Part shown: in pieces, positions 26,047-35,016 of the stretch
Layout: each line of letters begins with the position of its first letter
Position numbering within the stretch: the stretch's first letter is position 1
NCBI RefSeq assembly: GCF_900129385.1
Contig: NZ_FQVO01000013.1
Coordinates: 1-64,000, forward strand
Length of the DNA stretch: 64,000 bases
Direction: 5' to 3'
Origin: Chryseobacterium takakiae
GTDB taxonomy: Bacteria > Bacteroidota > Bacteroidia > Flavobacteriales > Weeksellaceae
The notes under the pieces: model-generated
The model's input: the letters and a program-made list of their open reading frames with translations, nothing else
What the model was told of the DNA's origin: nothing
Database searches by the model: none
Position numbers and translations under genes: made by a program

Positions 26047-27717
26047 ATGAAGAAGATATCATTTAAATCTCCGCTGGGAATTTTACTTTTCGTCATTGTA
26101 CCATTGGTCGTTATCCTTGCCATTTCAGGGATTAGGTTGGATTTAACCAAAGAAAAAAGATATACGCTTTCCGACAATACCATCAAAGTATTGGAATCGG
26201 TAAATAAGCCGTTGGTAGTGGATGTTTACCTGGAAGGAGATTTCCCGGCCAGCTTTAAGCAGCTTCAGGGCGAAACGAGATTCATGCTCGAAGAATTCAG
26301 GAAGATCAATCCGAAGATCGATTTTAAATTTATTGATCCCATCAAAACCAAAATGTCTCAGGATACGCTGATGGCGATGGGAATGCAGCCTTCCGTGCTT
26401 CCGGATATCAAAGACGGGAAAGTTTCGCAGATCATGCTGTTTCCGTATGCGGTGGTGAAATACGACAAAAAAGGAGTTTCCATTCCGTTGGTGGTACAGC
26501 AGTCAGGAATTGATGCCGATCAGCAGTTAACAAAGTCTATTGAAAATTTAGAATATAATCTGGTTTCCAATATCAAAAATATTGCAGCCAATAGAAGAAA
26601 GAAAATCGGAGTACTGATTAACCAGGATGAGCTGAGTCCTACGGAATTCCAGGGATTCATGCAGTTGGCTACCGAAAGTTATGATGCAGGACCTATCATT
26701 CCTAAAAATCAGACTGAGCTTAGTCTGGCTGATGTTCCAATGCTGAAGCAGATGAGTGCCCTTGTTATTGCAAAGCCAAGAAAAGCCTTTACCGACGGAG
26801 AAAAAGTAATTCTTGACCAATACATCATGAATGGCGGTAAAACGTTGTGGATGATTGATGCGGTGAATGCAGAAATGGATACGTTGATGAGGTCTAAAAA
26901 AGTAATGCCGTTCCCGGTAGATATTAATATGACTGACTTTTTCTTCAACTACGGAATCAGGATCAACCCGGCTTTGGTAAAAGATGTGAAGAAATTTGCT
27001 TTGCTGAGGTTAGTGACCGGTGAAGTGAGCGGAAATCCTCAGTACACCAGTCTTCCGTGGCCGTATTATCCGTTGGGAATCGCAGAAAACAATAATCCGA
27101 TTACCAAAAATATCAATCCGGTAAAATTTGAATTTCCGACTTCCATTGATACGTTGGGCGGAAGAAAAAATATTAAAACGAACGTTCTTTTTGAATCGAG
27201 TGAAAGAACGTTGCTGAAACAGGTTCCGAATTATGTGGATCTGAAGGAAATTTCAAGTGTCGACAGTCTCGGACAAATGGAAAAGCCAAGCACCCCGAAA
27301 ATTTATGCCGTGGCTTTAGAAGGCAAATTTAATTCCGCCTATGCTTCAAGGATTGAAAGAAAATCGTATCCGAATTTCAAGAATTCAAGTCCTGAAAATA
27401 AAATGATCGTCATCGCAGACGGCGACGTAGGCCGAAATAAGGTTTTGAAAGGTGAACCGCTTCCTTTAGGGGTAGATCTGCTCACCAATGAACAGTTTGG
27501 AAACGAACAGTTCCTGAGAAATGCCCTCGACTATCTTCTGGATGACAGCAACCTGATGGAACTCAGAAACCGGAATATCGAAGAAAGGCTTCTGGACCGA
27601 CAAAGAATTACCGAAGAGAAAAACAACTGGCAATGGTTTAATTTGCTGCTGCCATTAGCCATTATCGGGATTTTAGGAGGATTGTTCTTCTGGTTAAGGA
27701 AAAAGAAGTTTGGATAA
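26047..27717 (+). CDS. gldG: Gliding motility-associated ABC transporter component GldG
   Basis: A protein of 556 residues anchored by one helix at each end (about 10-30 and 528-548), with a large soluble region between them that belongs to the ABC-type uncharacterised substrate-binding family. RYTLSDNTIKVLESVNKPLVVDVYLEGDFP near residue 38 is the usual GldG start of the soluble part. It partners with GldF encoded 4 bp upstream. A strong terminator follows. Length and order match gldFG operons of other flavobacteria. Confidence 0.92.
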   Translation: MKKISFKSPLGILLFVIVPLVVILAISGIRLDLTKEKRYTLSDNTIKVLESVNKPLVVDVYLEGDFPASFKQLQGETRFMLEEFRKINPKIDFKFIDPIKTKMSQDTLMAMGMQPSVLPDIKDGKVSQIMLFPYAVVKYDKKGVSIPLVVQQSGIDADQQLTKSIENLEYNLVSNIKNIAANRRKKIGVLINQDELSPTEFQGFMQLATESYDAGPIIPKNQTELSLADVPMLKQMSALVIAKPRKAFTDGEKVILDQYIMNGGKTLWMIDAVNAEMDTLMRSKKVMPFPVDINMTDFFFNYGIRINPALVKDVKKFALLRLVTGEVSGNPQYTSLPWPYYPLGIAENNNPITKNINPVKFEFPTSIDTLGGRKNIKTNVLFESSERTLLKQVPNYVDLKEISSVDSLGQMEKPSTPKIYAVALEGKFNSAYASRIERKSYPNFKNSSPENKMIVIADGDVGRNKVLKGEPLPLGVDLLTNEQFGNEQFLRNALDYLLDDSNLMELRNRNIEERLLDRQRITEEKNNWQWFNLLLPLAIIGILGGLFFWLRKKKFG

Positions 27718-27726
27718 AGGATATAG

Positions 27727-27756
27727 AAAAAGAGAAGTTTTTGGCTTCTCTTTTTT
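27727..27756. terminator. Bidirectional terminator between gldG and toxin gene
   Basis: Perfect 11-bp stem AAAAAGAGAAG/CTTCTCTTTTT with a 7-nt loop and T-rich sequence on both strands; it serves gldFG and the convergent toxin-antitoxin pair. Confidence 0.85.
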
Positions 27757-27765
27757 ATTTTTTGT

Positions 27766-28083
27766 CTATTGTCTTTCTTCTATCTTAATAGGATTTTGTC
27801 TTGCATCAAAAACATCAGTAATTTCAATTCGGTTTTTTTCTTGATTAAACCAATAAATGATTTTATAATTTTTATAAACCAAATATCTGAAGTTTTCTTT
27901 TCTGGATAAGAGCAACTCTTCTTTTTGTCCTATTTCTTTTTGAAAATCAAGAGTATTTGCTTTATTTACAATTCCAACAACAAGCTTGTTTGCAACTTTC
28001 AGGTTGGCTTTTAATTTATAATAATCAAAAATATTTCTTAACTGTGTCTTTGCAAAATTTGTCCAGAATATTTTTACTGCCAT
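27766..28083 (-). CDS. RelE/ParE family toxin
   Basis: A basic protein of 105 residues with the fold pattern of ParE-type toxins: an N-terminal strand (VKIFWTNFAKTQL), two helices, then strands ending FRYLVYKNYKIIYWF and IEITDVFDARQNP. These toxins act on DNA gyrase or, in RelE relatives, on ribosome-bound mRNA; the target cannot be told here. The start overlaps the end of the antitoxin gene by 10 bp, the usual antitoxin-toxin arrangement. Confidence 0.85.
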   Translation of the reverse strand: MAVKIFWTNFAKTQLRNIFDYYKLKANLKVANKLVVGIVNKANTLDFQKEIGQKEELLLSRKENFRYLVYKNYKIIYWFNQEKNRIEITDVFDARQNPIKIEERQ

Positions 28084-28310
28084 TGCTTTACTTCTGAAAG
28101 TAAATCATTAGATTCGATAATTCTGTCGTTCTTAGAATCTTCTAATGATTGATCAATTCGTTTATTTAGCTCTTCAATTGAAAAAGGTCTTGTATGATCT
28201 TCTTCCTCCACTTTAGATAAAATATATTCTTCAATTTTCTCAAAGAAACTTTCATCCTCAAGTTGAGCGAGATAGGTAATTAAGTTTAATTTTCTGGTTT
28301 GAATATCCAT
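28074..28310 (-). CDS. Antitoxin of the ParE-type module
   Basis: An acidic protein of 78 residues, all-alpha by appearance, with a central DESFFEKIEEYI segment and a C-terminal HTRPFSIEELNKRIDQSLEDSKN that resembles the toxin-binding part of ParD/YefM-like or DUF2281-like flavobacterial antitoxins. It precedes and overlaps the toxin gene. A consensus promoter lies 18 bp upstream. There is no clear ribbon-helix-helix, so autoregulation cannot be assumed. Confidence 0.78.
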   Translation of the reverse strand: MDIQTRKLNLITYLAQLEDESFFEKIEEYILSKVEEEDHTRPFSIEELNKRIDQSLEDSKNDRIIESNDLLSEVKQWQ

Positions 28311-28327
28311 AACGGTTCTATTTAAAT

Positions 28328-28356
28328 CAAAATTACAAATTAAATTTTAATACCAA
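28328..28356 (-). promoter_or_regulatory. Consensus promoter of the toxin-antitoxin pair
   Basis: On the minus strand, TTG (28356-28354), an 18-bp spacer, then TAATTTTG (28335-28328), an exact match to the flavobacterial consensus. The antitoxin ATG is at 28310. Confidence 0.75.
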
Positions 28357-28539
28357 ACGCATTTAAAATGATAGTATTAACCAAAGTAACGAAGAAAAAA
28401 ACAGGAAGGGTAGCGTAGAAATTATCAAATGTTGGATTGGGGGTAAATACTTAATAGTGTGATGGTTGTCGGAGTTTTTTGTAGTTTTCTTTAAAAAAGT
28501 TTGATAAATTATCTAAAAAAATAGTTTGAATTTATCTAT

Positions 28540-28761
28540 TTAAAATTCAGATAATTTTAAATAGAGTTTTTTTTCTGTATACTCTTCAATAGTTAGCATA
28601 TAATCAATAGTGTCCCAATCAGTATTTTCATGAAATTCTTCAAATTCTTTAGCCCACCAAATAAAGTCCATCATATCTTGTCTTGAATTTCCAGAGTAGT
28701 AACTCTTTTGACCTGCATAATATGCAATGTCTGCGACTGTTTCTAAAAGTTTATAGTTCAT
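28540..28761 (-). CDS. Small acidic hypothetical protein downstream of HNH gene
   Basis: A protein of 73 residues, rich in Asp, Glu and aromatic residues, starting 2 bp after the stop of the HNH endonuclease gene and so very likely translated with it. No family recognised. Its acidity and tight coupling to a nuclease gene suggest a partner or inhibitor of the nuclease, but that is speculation from position alone. Confidence 0.6.
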   Translation of the reverse strand: MNYKLLETVADIAYYAGQKSYYSGNSRQDMMDFIWWAKEFEEFHENTDWDTIDYMLTIEEYTEKKLYLKLSEF

Positions 28762-28763
28762 AT

Positions 28764-29534
28764 TTATGATTTGAATCTTTCTTCATTATGATATTTTAAA
28801 AATTCCCTATCTGGTAAAAACCTTGAAGGAAGAATAATTTTTTGATTCTCAAATTTACCAAAAAAATCAAATGAATGCTGATTTGTTTCTTTAAGAAGTA
28901 TTGGAGATATTTTTATATGATAATCTGGTGTAATTGTTATATATCCTATTTCAAAAGCTTTATCATGTAATGAGTTTATTGCAATTCCATTTCTTGGATT
29001 TAGCCTGTTTCTTTCATCTATTCCCCAAGGTCGAATGTGACCAGCAACTAGAAGTTCTGGATACTTAATTCCTGTTATACAACATGTGTTGTTATAAGCC
29101 GCCAATATTGAAGATCTAAAAAAAGATTGATTAACTCGAGTCTTTACTAATTGTTCTTTCACTTTTCCCTCTCGTGGTAATTCATTTTCAGGAATATCAT
29201 TTAACCGTTCAACGGTTGTATGTTTAAGAGTAGCTAATAATCTTTCACTTTCATATGGAAGAATATCCCAGTGATTATAAAATTCATTCCATATTTCCTT
29301 ATCAAGTTTACTAGTATTAACGGCTCCTTTTATACCTCTTTCTTTTAAGCTTGGATCAAGGCTGGCAAAATTAACTAATTTATATGCAACTGAGTTTGGA
29401 GTCCTATTTAGAAGTATAGAAAGGTCTATAATCTTAGGGTTTAAGCGGTGTAAGCGGCCAAATGGTAATTTACAATATAGATTAATTGCTAGAATAAGCT
29501 CATCTCTTGTCCATAAACGTTGTCCCGGTTTCAT
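28764..29534 (-). CDS. HNH endonuclease domain protein
   Basis: A protein of 256 residues. The N-terminal half (TRDELILAINLYCKLPFGRLH... RTPNSVAYKLVNFASLDP) is the DNA-binding region often found before HNH domains. The nuclease domain (about 145-200) has CCITG, LLVAGHIRPW, NPRNGIAINSLHDKAFEIG: the Cys pair, the HNH His in AGHI, and the downstream Asn and His. Such proteins are stand-alone restriction-like endonucleases, often in defence islands. It is followed by a 73-residue protein and then a toxin-antitoxin pair, all on the minus strand. No methyltransferase is adjacent. Confidence 0.85.
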   Translation of the reverse strand: MKPGQRLWTRDELILAINLYCKLPFGRLHRLNPKIIDLSILLNRTPNSVAYKLVNFASLDPSLKERGIKGAVNTSKLDKEIWNEFYNHWDILPYESERLLATLKHTTVERLNDIPENELPREGKVKEQLVKTRVNQSFFRSSILAAYNNTCCITGIKYPELLVAGHIRPWGIDERNRLNPRNGIAINSLHDKAFEIGYITITPDYHIKISPILLKETNQHSFDFFGKFENQKIILPSRFLPDREFLKYHNEERFKS

Positions 29535-29687
29535 TAGTTTTATAGTTAAAATTTTACGGATATAATTATATTTAGTTCAGATTTATACCCTATAATTAAT
29601 AATTGTTTTTCATGTACTTTGTACAAAATAGAGAAAATAAGTATAAAGTTTAATTGACGCTTTAGCCTAATTAAATCAAGAAAACCC

Positions 29688-30602
29688 TCAATTAAACGCC
29701 CTCCTAAACTCCCCCGGCGACTGCTTCACCTTCTGCTTAAACAACTTGCTGAACGACTGCGGATGCTCAAATCCCAGTTCATAAGCAATTTCACTCACGG
29801 ACAAATTGGTTGTACTTAACCGTTCTTTAGCGTGATCGATCAGCTTGTTCTGGATGTGCTGCTGCGTGTTTTGCTGCGTGTGAATCCGCAATAAACTGCT
29901 AAGATAATTCGGGGAAATATTCAATTGCTCGGCGATGGATTTTACGGATGGAATCCCTTTTTCCAGAAGGTTTCCGCTGCGGAAATACTGCGAAAGAACT
30001 TCTTCAAACTTCTCCAGCAATTCATGGCTGGATTTTTTTCGCGTAAAGAACTGCCGCTCATAAAAACGCTCGGCGTAGATCAGGAACAATTCGAGCTGGG
30101 CGACAATCAGTTCCTGGGTAAATTTGTCCGTATTATTCTGGTATTCCTTTTCAATATTCCTGAAAAGATCAACAATGATCTTCTCCTCCTTATCCGACAA
30201 AAACAATGCTTCGTTAATTTGGTAGCTGAAAAATTCGTACGACTTGATTTTCTTGATCAGCGAAGTTCCCCAAAGAAAGTCCGGATGTATGAGCAGTAAA
30301 TAGCCCGTCGGTTCTACGACTACATCAGGTTTCATTTCCAGGCTCAGGAACTGAAGCGGGGAGACAAAACACAACACCCCGGAATCAAAATCATATTCCT
30401 GCTGTCCGTAATTGAATTTCGCATTGATATTCCGTTTCAGTCCTACCGAATAGAAATTCTGGATCCATTTCAGTTCCGTATCGTTCACAGGATACTGTAC
30501 TTTACTGTAATCAATAAGGCTGATCAGCGGATGTTCAGGATTCGGCAGATTACAAAATGTATGAAAATCTGAAATCGAATTAAATCTGAAAGTTTGTTTC
30601 AT
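29688..30602 (-). CDS. AraC family transcriptional regulator
   Basis: A protein of 304 residues: an N-terminal cupin-like sensor region (about 30-120), a linker, and a C-terminal double HTH of the AraC/XylS type (about 200-304). The motif SVSEIAYELGFEHPQSFSKLFKQKVKQSP, split across the second HTH, is diagnostic. The neighbours across the 527-bp divergent spacer are a Crp regulator and small accessory enzymes, possible targets. The inducer is unknown. Confidence 0.9.
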   Translation of the reverse strand: MKQTFRFNSISDFHTFCNLPNPEHPLISLIDYSKVQYPVNDTELKWIQNFYSVGLKRNINAKFNYGQQEYDFDSGVLCFVSPLQFLSLEMKPDVVVEPTGYLLLIHPDFLWGTSLIKKIKSYEFFSYQINEALFLSDKEEKIIVDLFRNIEKEYQNNTDKFTQELIVAQLELFLIYAERFYERQFFTRKKSSHELLEKFEEVLSQYFRSGNLLEKGIPSVKSIAEQLNISPNYLSSLLRIHTQQNTQQHIQNKLIDHAKERLSTTNLSVSEIAYELGFEHPQSFSKLFKQKVKQSPGEFRRAFN

Positions 30603-31129
30603 ACCGCTAAATTATTAATTATTTTGAATCATTGAGCATCAGTTATTTACCTTATTTGAAAAACTAATGAAAATTCTTTAACAATAATCATTGGATCGAT
30701 TATCTTTCAACCATCAATTATCAACAATCAACCATCAATCATCAATCATCAACCATTATCTTTACCCATAGGCTTCGACAAGCTCAGCCTGACAAAGCAG
30801 ATTGAATATAGGAAAAGTCCCGAAGGGATGACTTATATTAAGATAGGATGAAGTCCTATTAACTCAGCAAGCAGCCTGACAATATAAGCCTATAGCAAGT
30901 AGTATTAGCGCTGTGATTCTGAGCCTGTCGAAGAATCTTCAATTACTTAACAAAATAAACTTTGTTTATTCTTCATCAAAAAATAATTAAAACAGTGTCG
31001 ATCTAAAAAACTTAACTACTTAATGGTAAAAAAATCTTATTCAATACTCATCTTTCAAAATCTAAAATTTTCTCTTCACCAGTTTCCGTAAAAATTTTAT
31101 TTTTAAAACCACAATAAAACAATTGTCTG
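30603..31129. other. Repeat-bearing divergent spacer (no gene)
   Basis: This spacer holds an ATCAACC/ATCAATC microsatellite-like stretch (30708-30756), a reverse copy of the dispersed CTGAGCCTGTCGAAG repeat (30771-30794), a CCCGAAGGGATGA motif (30820), and another forward repeat copy (30914-30939). No coding frame was found. Promoters for the AraC and Crp genes should lie here but no exact TAnnTTTG with a spaced TTG was found close to either start. Confidence 0.55.
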
Positions 31130-31720
31130 ATGATCAGTAAGGCCCTCGAAATATGCTATGATTTTCCGTTTTTCTTACCGGAAGAGCTTCAGGAAATATT
31201 TAACGCTCATGAGAAAATTACCTTCCACAAAGGAGATTTTATTCTGGAAGAAGGTAAAACAGCGAATGAATATTACATTCTGGAGAAAGGCCTTGCCCGG
31301 TCATTTGTAACAGATTTCAACGGTAATGACGTTACCACCAATTTCTTTGTTGAAAACGAAATCATTATTGAAGTTTCATCACTTTTCCAGAGAATTCCTA
31401 CACAGGAAAACATCGTCTGTATCACGGACTGTGAATGCTGGAAGTTTGATTTTGAAACCTTTCAGGAGCTTTTTCACAAAATCCCGAATCTCAGGGAATG
31501 GGGAAGAGCATGGATGTCGCAACAGCTTTTCATCTGCAAGCAGCGTTCCGTGGAAATGTTTACCCTGTCTGCCACCAGACGCTACCTTAATCTTCTGGAG
31601 CAGAAGCCTTATGTTATTCAATTTGCGCCACTGAAGCAGATCGCGTCTTATCTTGGCATTACAGATACCTCGTTAAGCAGAATCCGTAAAGAATTGGTGT
31701 CACATCCAAGGAAAATATAA
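31130..31720 (+). CDS. Crp/Fnr family transcriptional regulator
   Basis: A protein of 196 residues with a cyclic-nucleotide-type barrel (about 20-115; KGDFILEEGKTANEYYILEKG) and a C-terminal winged HTH (FAPLKQIASYLGITDTSLSR). This shorter subgroup is abundant in Bacteroidota and often precedes genes for small enzymes that it may control; here a VOC, DinB and hydrolase series follows. The effector is unknown. It is a different subgroup from the Crp protein at 6729. Confidence 0.88.
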   Translation: MISKALEICYDFPFFLPEELQEIFNAHEKITFHKGDFILEEGKTANEYYILEKGLARSFVTDFNGNDVTTNFFVENEIIIEVSSLFQRIPTQENIVCITDCECWKFDFETFQELFHKIPNLREWGRAWMSQQLFICKQRSVEMFTLSATRRYLNLLEQKPYVIQFAPLKQIASYLGITDTSLSRIRKELVSHPRKI

Positions 31721-31795
31721 ATCTTGCCTTATGACAAGTTGATTTTCACGGCAAGTTGATAATTTTGGTTACAGGTTAAGCAAATAAATCACATT

Positions 31796-32200
31796 ATGAA
31801 AATCAATCAGATCTATGTCAATCTTCCCGTAAAAAATATTCAGAAAACAAAAGAATTCTGGACAAATCTCGGCTTCTCTGTCAACGAACAGATTTCCGAT
31901 GACAGAGCTGTTTGTATCATCATGAATGATACAATTTCCATTATGTTCTTAACAGAAGAATTTTTTGAAACCTTTTCTGAAAGACCTGTTCCGAAAGGTG
32001 ATACCACGCAGGTACTGGTCGCCATAGGATTAGAAAGCCGTGAAGAAGTAGACCAGGTTGTGAATGCGGCTGTCGCAAACGGAGCAACACAGCATGAAGA
32101 AGCACAGGACCATGGCTGGATGTATCAGAATTCTTTCTGGGACATCAACGGCCACGGCTGGAATGTCATCTTTGCAGATCCATCACAGATTCCATCATAA
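31796..32200 (+). CDS. VOC family (glyoxalase/bleomycin resistance-type) protein
   Basis: A single VOC-domain protein of 134 residues built of two beta-alpha-beta-beta-beta halves (INQIYVNLPVKNIQKTKEFWTNLGF in the first; the second ends NGHGWNVIFADPS). The metal-binding positions of glyoxalase I are only partly kept, so the substrate cannot be predicted. The family includes resistance and metabolic lyases. It opens a run of small accessory enzymes. Confidence 0.85.
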   Translation: MKINQIYVNLPVKNIQKTKEFWTNLGFSVNEQISDDRAVCIIMNDTISIMFLTEEFFETFSERPVPKGDTTQVLVAIGLESREEVDQVVNAAVANGATQHEEAQDHGWMYQNSFWDINGHGWNVIFADPSQIPS

Positions 32201-32217
32201 TATTAAATACCAAATAT

Positions 32218-32742
32218 ATGGACACGCCAACATCAAAAAAATTAGACATCATCATTCCGGCATTCCGAGGTCACAGTCAGAATTTCCTGATGGTACTGGA
32301 CGGAATTTCCGAAGAAGATGCGCTGAAAAGAATAGAAGGGAAAACCAACCATATCATCTGGATGGCCGGAAACTTTTTAGACATGAGATATGCTTTAGGA
32401 GCTCTTCTTGGAATTGAGGAAGAATTTGAATTTAAAGATCTTTTCTTTCAGGGAAAAAGCCTGGACGAAAGCCTGGAGTATCCTTCTTTACAGCAGTTAA
32501 AAGACGCTTTTCATAAAATTTCACCGCTTGTCTACAAGAAATTGCTGGAAGTGTCAGACGAAGAATTGGATAAGGCTTTTCCGATGGGAATGAACATCGA
32601 TTTTTTCCCGGAAACGGTTCTGAATTTCATCGGAATGTGCATCGGAAGGGAAGACTATCTGTGCGGACAAATAGGACTCATGCGGAGAATTCTAGGCTAT
32701 GAAGGATTAAAATATGAATTCGATAAAGATTTAAAATATTAA
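32218..32742 (+). CDS. DinB family protein
   Basis: A four-helix protein of 174 residues of the DinB/YfiT-like metal-binding type. A conserved His is in NHIIWMAGN (about residue 43). The C-terminal helix is CIGREDYLCGQIGLMRRILG, in which the usual second metal-site histidines (H-x-x-x-H) are not evident. Relatives are thiol-dependent transferases. The downstream hydrolase ATG follows its stop by one base. Confidence 0.8.
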   Translation: MDTPTSKKLDIIIPAFRGHSQNFLMVLDGISEEDALKRIEGKTNHIIWMAGNFLDMRYALGALLGIEEEFEFKDLFFQGKSLDESLEYPSLQQLKDAFHKISPLVYKKLLEVSDEELDKAFPMGMNIDFFPETVLNFIGMCIGREDYLCGQIGLMRRILGYEGLKYEFDKDLKY

Positions 32743-32743
32743 A

Positions 32744-33520
32744 ATGAACCCGGTTGAAAAAGGCTATCAGCAAATCAACGGAATTGAGATGTATTATGAG
32801 ATCTATGGTTCCGGAATACCTTTGGTGCTGATTCATGGCGGAGGAAGTTCCATTCTGTTTGATTACAAGGAAGTGATTACAAGACTCGAAAATAAATTTC
32901 AGCTTATCGGAATTGATCTCCAAAATCACGGAAGATCCGGTCATCGTGATATTCCGGAAACCTTTGAACAGGATGCGCATGACATTACCACACTCTTAAA
33001 AAAGATCAGTATTGAAAAAGCTTCATTTTGGGGATTCAGCAACGGAGGAAACACGGTGATGCAGGTTGCTCATCTGTATCCTGAAATGGTGGAAAAGCTG
33101 GTCGTTGCCTCCGCATTCTACAAAAGAAGCGGAATGATGGACGGTTTCTTCGAAAGCATGAATAACGCAACCCTCGATTCCATGCCCGAACCTTTGAAAG
33201 TTAATTTTTTAAAACTCAATCCTGACTTTTCAGCCCTTGAAAATATGTTTGATAAAGACAGCAAAAGAATGCAGACTTTTGAAGATTGGGACGAAAATAT
33301 TTTAAAAAACATATCATCTCCAGCCTTATTTATTTCAGGCGATCAAGACATCATGAAACCCGAACATACGGTGCAAATGTGGCGACTGGTGAAAAATTCG
33401 CAACTCATGATTCTTCCCGCAACCCATGGCTCCTACATGATGGCTGATTTCAATGGGAATAGCGATGAAAAACTTATCGACTTTACCCTAAACGAAATAG
33501 AAAAGTTTTTAAACAATTAA
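32744..33520 (+). CDS. Alpha/beta hydrolase
   Basis: A protein of 258 residues with the alpha/beta hydrolase fold. The oxyanion motif LIHGGGSS is near residue 28, the nucleophile elbow GFSNGG near residue 97, an acid in SGDQDIM near 200 and the catalytic His in ATHGSYM near 230. It is likely a carboxylesterase or similar; substrate unknown. Cytoplasmic. It is one base from the DinB gene, so co-translated. Confidence 0.87.
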   Translation: MNPVEKGYQQINGIEMYYEIYGSGIPLVLIHGGGSSILFDYKEVITRLENKFQLIGIDLQNHGRSGHRDIPETFEQDAHDITTLLKKISIEKASFWGFSNGGNTVMQVAHLYPEMVEKLVVASAFYKRSGMMDGFFESMNNATLDSMPEPLKVNFLKLNPDFSALENMFDKDSKRMQTFEDWDENILKNISSPALFISGDQDIMKPEHTVQMWRLVKNSQLMILPATHGSYMMADFNGNSDEKLIDFTLNEIEKFLNN

Positions 33521-33526
33521 AATTTT

Positions 33527-33613
33527 CCGCAAAACCTTTGCTGAGTGAAACGCCCTTGCGAACTTAAAAAAAGAATAGTAGTAAAAAAATCTTTGCGGTC
33601 CTTGCGTTAAAAA
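33527..33613 (+). repeat. CTTTGCG intergenic repeat copy
   Basis: CCTTTGCTGAGTGAAACGCC, TTGCGAACTTAAAAA, AGTAGTAAAAAA and CTTGCGTTAAAA occur in the same order as the copies at 7441 and 7588. Confidence 0.7.
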
Positions 33614-33634
33614 TAAATAATAAAATAAACAATC

Positions 33635-34066
33635 ATGGCTAAATTAAATTCTTATCTAAACTTTGATGGTAAAGCCGAAGAAGCTTTCAACTTTTACAAA
33701 TCTGTTTTCGGGGGAGAGTTCCTCGGAGAAATCTACAGAATGGGAAATGCTCCCGGAACCGAAAGCCTTTCCGAAGAAGAAAAAAACAGGGTAATGCATA
33801 TTGCGCTCCCTATCGGCAACGACCTGCTGATGGCTTCCGATATCGTTCCAAGTTTCGGACAAACCCTCACGGCAGGAAACAGCAATTATGTATCAATATT
33901 TCCTGAGTCCAGGGAAGAAGCAGACAGGCTTTTCAAAGGACTTTCAGAAGGAGGTAATATAGAAATGCCTATTGAAGACCAGTTCTGGGGAGATTATTTC
34001 GGAAGTTTTCAGGACAAATATGGTATTTATTGGATGATCAATTATAACGAGGAATATATAAAATAA
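33635..34066 (+). CDS. VOC family protein, PhnB/YjdN-like
   Basis: A protein of 143 residues of the PhnB-like VOC class. It begins SYLNFDGKAEEAFNFYKSVFGGE and has MHIALPIGNDLLMASD in the middle, with a C-terminal QDKYGIYWMINY. These proteins resemble 3-demethylubiquinone-methyltransferase folds but have no proven reaction. A single-copy gene between repeats and an SRPBCC gene. Confidence 0.87.
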   Translation: MAKLNSYLNFDGKAEEAFNFYKSVFGGEFLGEIYRMGNAPGTESLSEEEKNRVMHIALPIGNDLLMASDIVPSFGQTLTAGNSNYVSIFPESREEADRLFKGLSEGGNIEMPIEDQFWGDYFGSFQDKYGIYWMINYNEEYIK

Positions 34067-34127
34067 TGTACCTTAGTATTGAAAAAGTGAAGAACAATTA
34101 TTTCAAAAACACCAAATATATATTAAT

Positions 34128-34541
34128 ATGGAACCAGTAAAAATTGAGATTACAATTCTGGCGCCCGTTCGGAAAGTATGGGAGTACTTCAACAGCCCGG
34201 AACACATCACGCAATGGAACTTTGCCAGCGATACCTGGGAATGCCCTTTTGCTGAAGTCGATCTGAAAGAGGGTGGGGAATTTACCACAAGAATGCAGGC
34301 GAAAGACGGAAGCTTCGGGTTTGATCTTGTCGGAATTTATGATGAGATAATTTCTGAAAAAAGCATCCGTTATCATATGGAAGACGGGAGAAAAGTGCAG
34401 GTAATTTTCGATAAAATCGATGAAAATACCACAAAAGTGACTGAGATTTTCGATCCCGAAAAGCAAAATCCCGTTCAAATGCAGCGGGATGGATGGTACG
34501 CGATTCTCAATAACTTCCACAAATACGTTGAAAATCATTAA
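34128..34541 (+). CDS. SRPBCC (AHSA1-like) domain protein
   Basis: A protein of 137 residues of the START-like SRPBCC superfamily. VKIEITILAPVRKVWEYFNSPEHITQWNFA at the start and GWYAILNNFHKYVENH at the end are the hallmark ends of AHSA1-type proteins, which bind hydrophobic ligands in a deep cavity. No catalytic residues can be named. Two further SRPBCC genes are at 37410 and 38170. Confidence 0.87.
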   Translation: MEPVKIEITILAPVRKVWEYFNSPEHITQWNFASDTWECPFAEVDLKEGGEFTTRMQAKDGSFGFDLVGIYDEIISEKSIRYHMEDGRKVQVIFDKIDENTTKVTEIFDPEKQNPVQMQRDGWYAILNNFHKYVENH

Positions 34542-34558
34542 ATAAAACCTTTCCGGTC

Positions 34559-34822
34559 ATGATCAATTTGGTAATAATGGCAAAATGCCTGAATTCGATT
34601 TGTGCCGTGAGCCATACTGTAACAGGCGATTTCCTGCAGGGAATTATTCCCATGCCGGCCAGAAGAGCGTTGGGAAAAGAAAAAATAAATTCCCTCGAAA
34701 AACTTTCGCAATATTCCGAAAAGGAAATTCTGCAGATGCATGGATTCGGTAAAAATACGATGGAAAAACTGAAAATTCACATGATGGAAAATGAGATATA
34801 TTTTAAAAATAATCAAAGCTAA
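34559..34822 (+). CDS. Small helix-hairpin-helix (RNAP alpha-CTD-like) protein
   Basis: A protein of up to 87 residues whose second half (MPARRALGKEKINSLEKLSQYSEKEILQ, then MHGFGKNTMEKLK) resembles the alpha C-terminal domain or HhH fold that binds DNA. An internal ATG at 34652 would give the compact 56-residue domain, and this may be the true start, since the first 31 residues look non-conserved. The gene stands 17 bp after the SRPBCC gene. Confidence 0.65.
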   Translation: MINLVIMAKCLNSICAVSHTVTGDFLQGIIPMPARRALGKEKINSLEKLSQYSEKEILQMHGFGKNTMEKLKIHMMENEIYFKNNQS

Positions 34823-35016
34823 TTGTTGCGTTTAAGATTAATTTAGTAATCAATCAAATAGCCTTTTTGTTTTACTTACTAAATAAAATGCCTTTGTTTA
34901 TCTTTAAAAATTATTGTATTGCAAAAACTTTGTCTAACCTTGCGATAATTAAGCGTAGCAATAAATGATGGATTAAAACTTACATTTTAAAGCTTAATTT
35001 CCATTAAATTAAAACA

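Noticed and set aside
29925..30299. 124-codon plus-strand frame inside the AraC gene
   Set aside because: Antisense to a conserved AraC-family regulator; no independent support.
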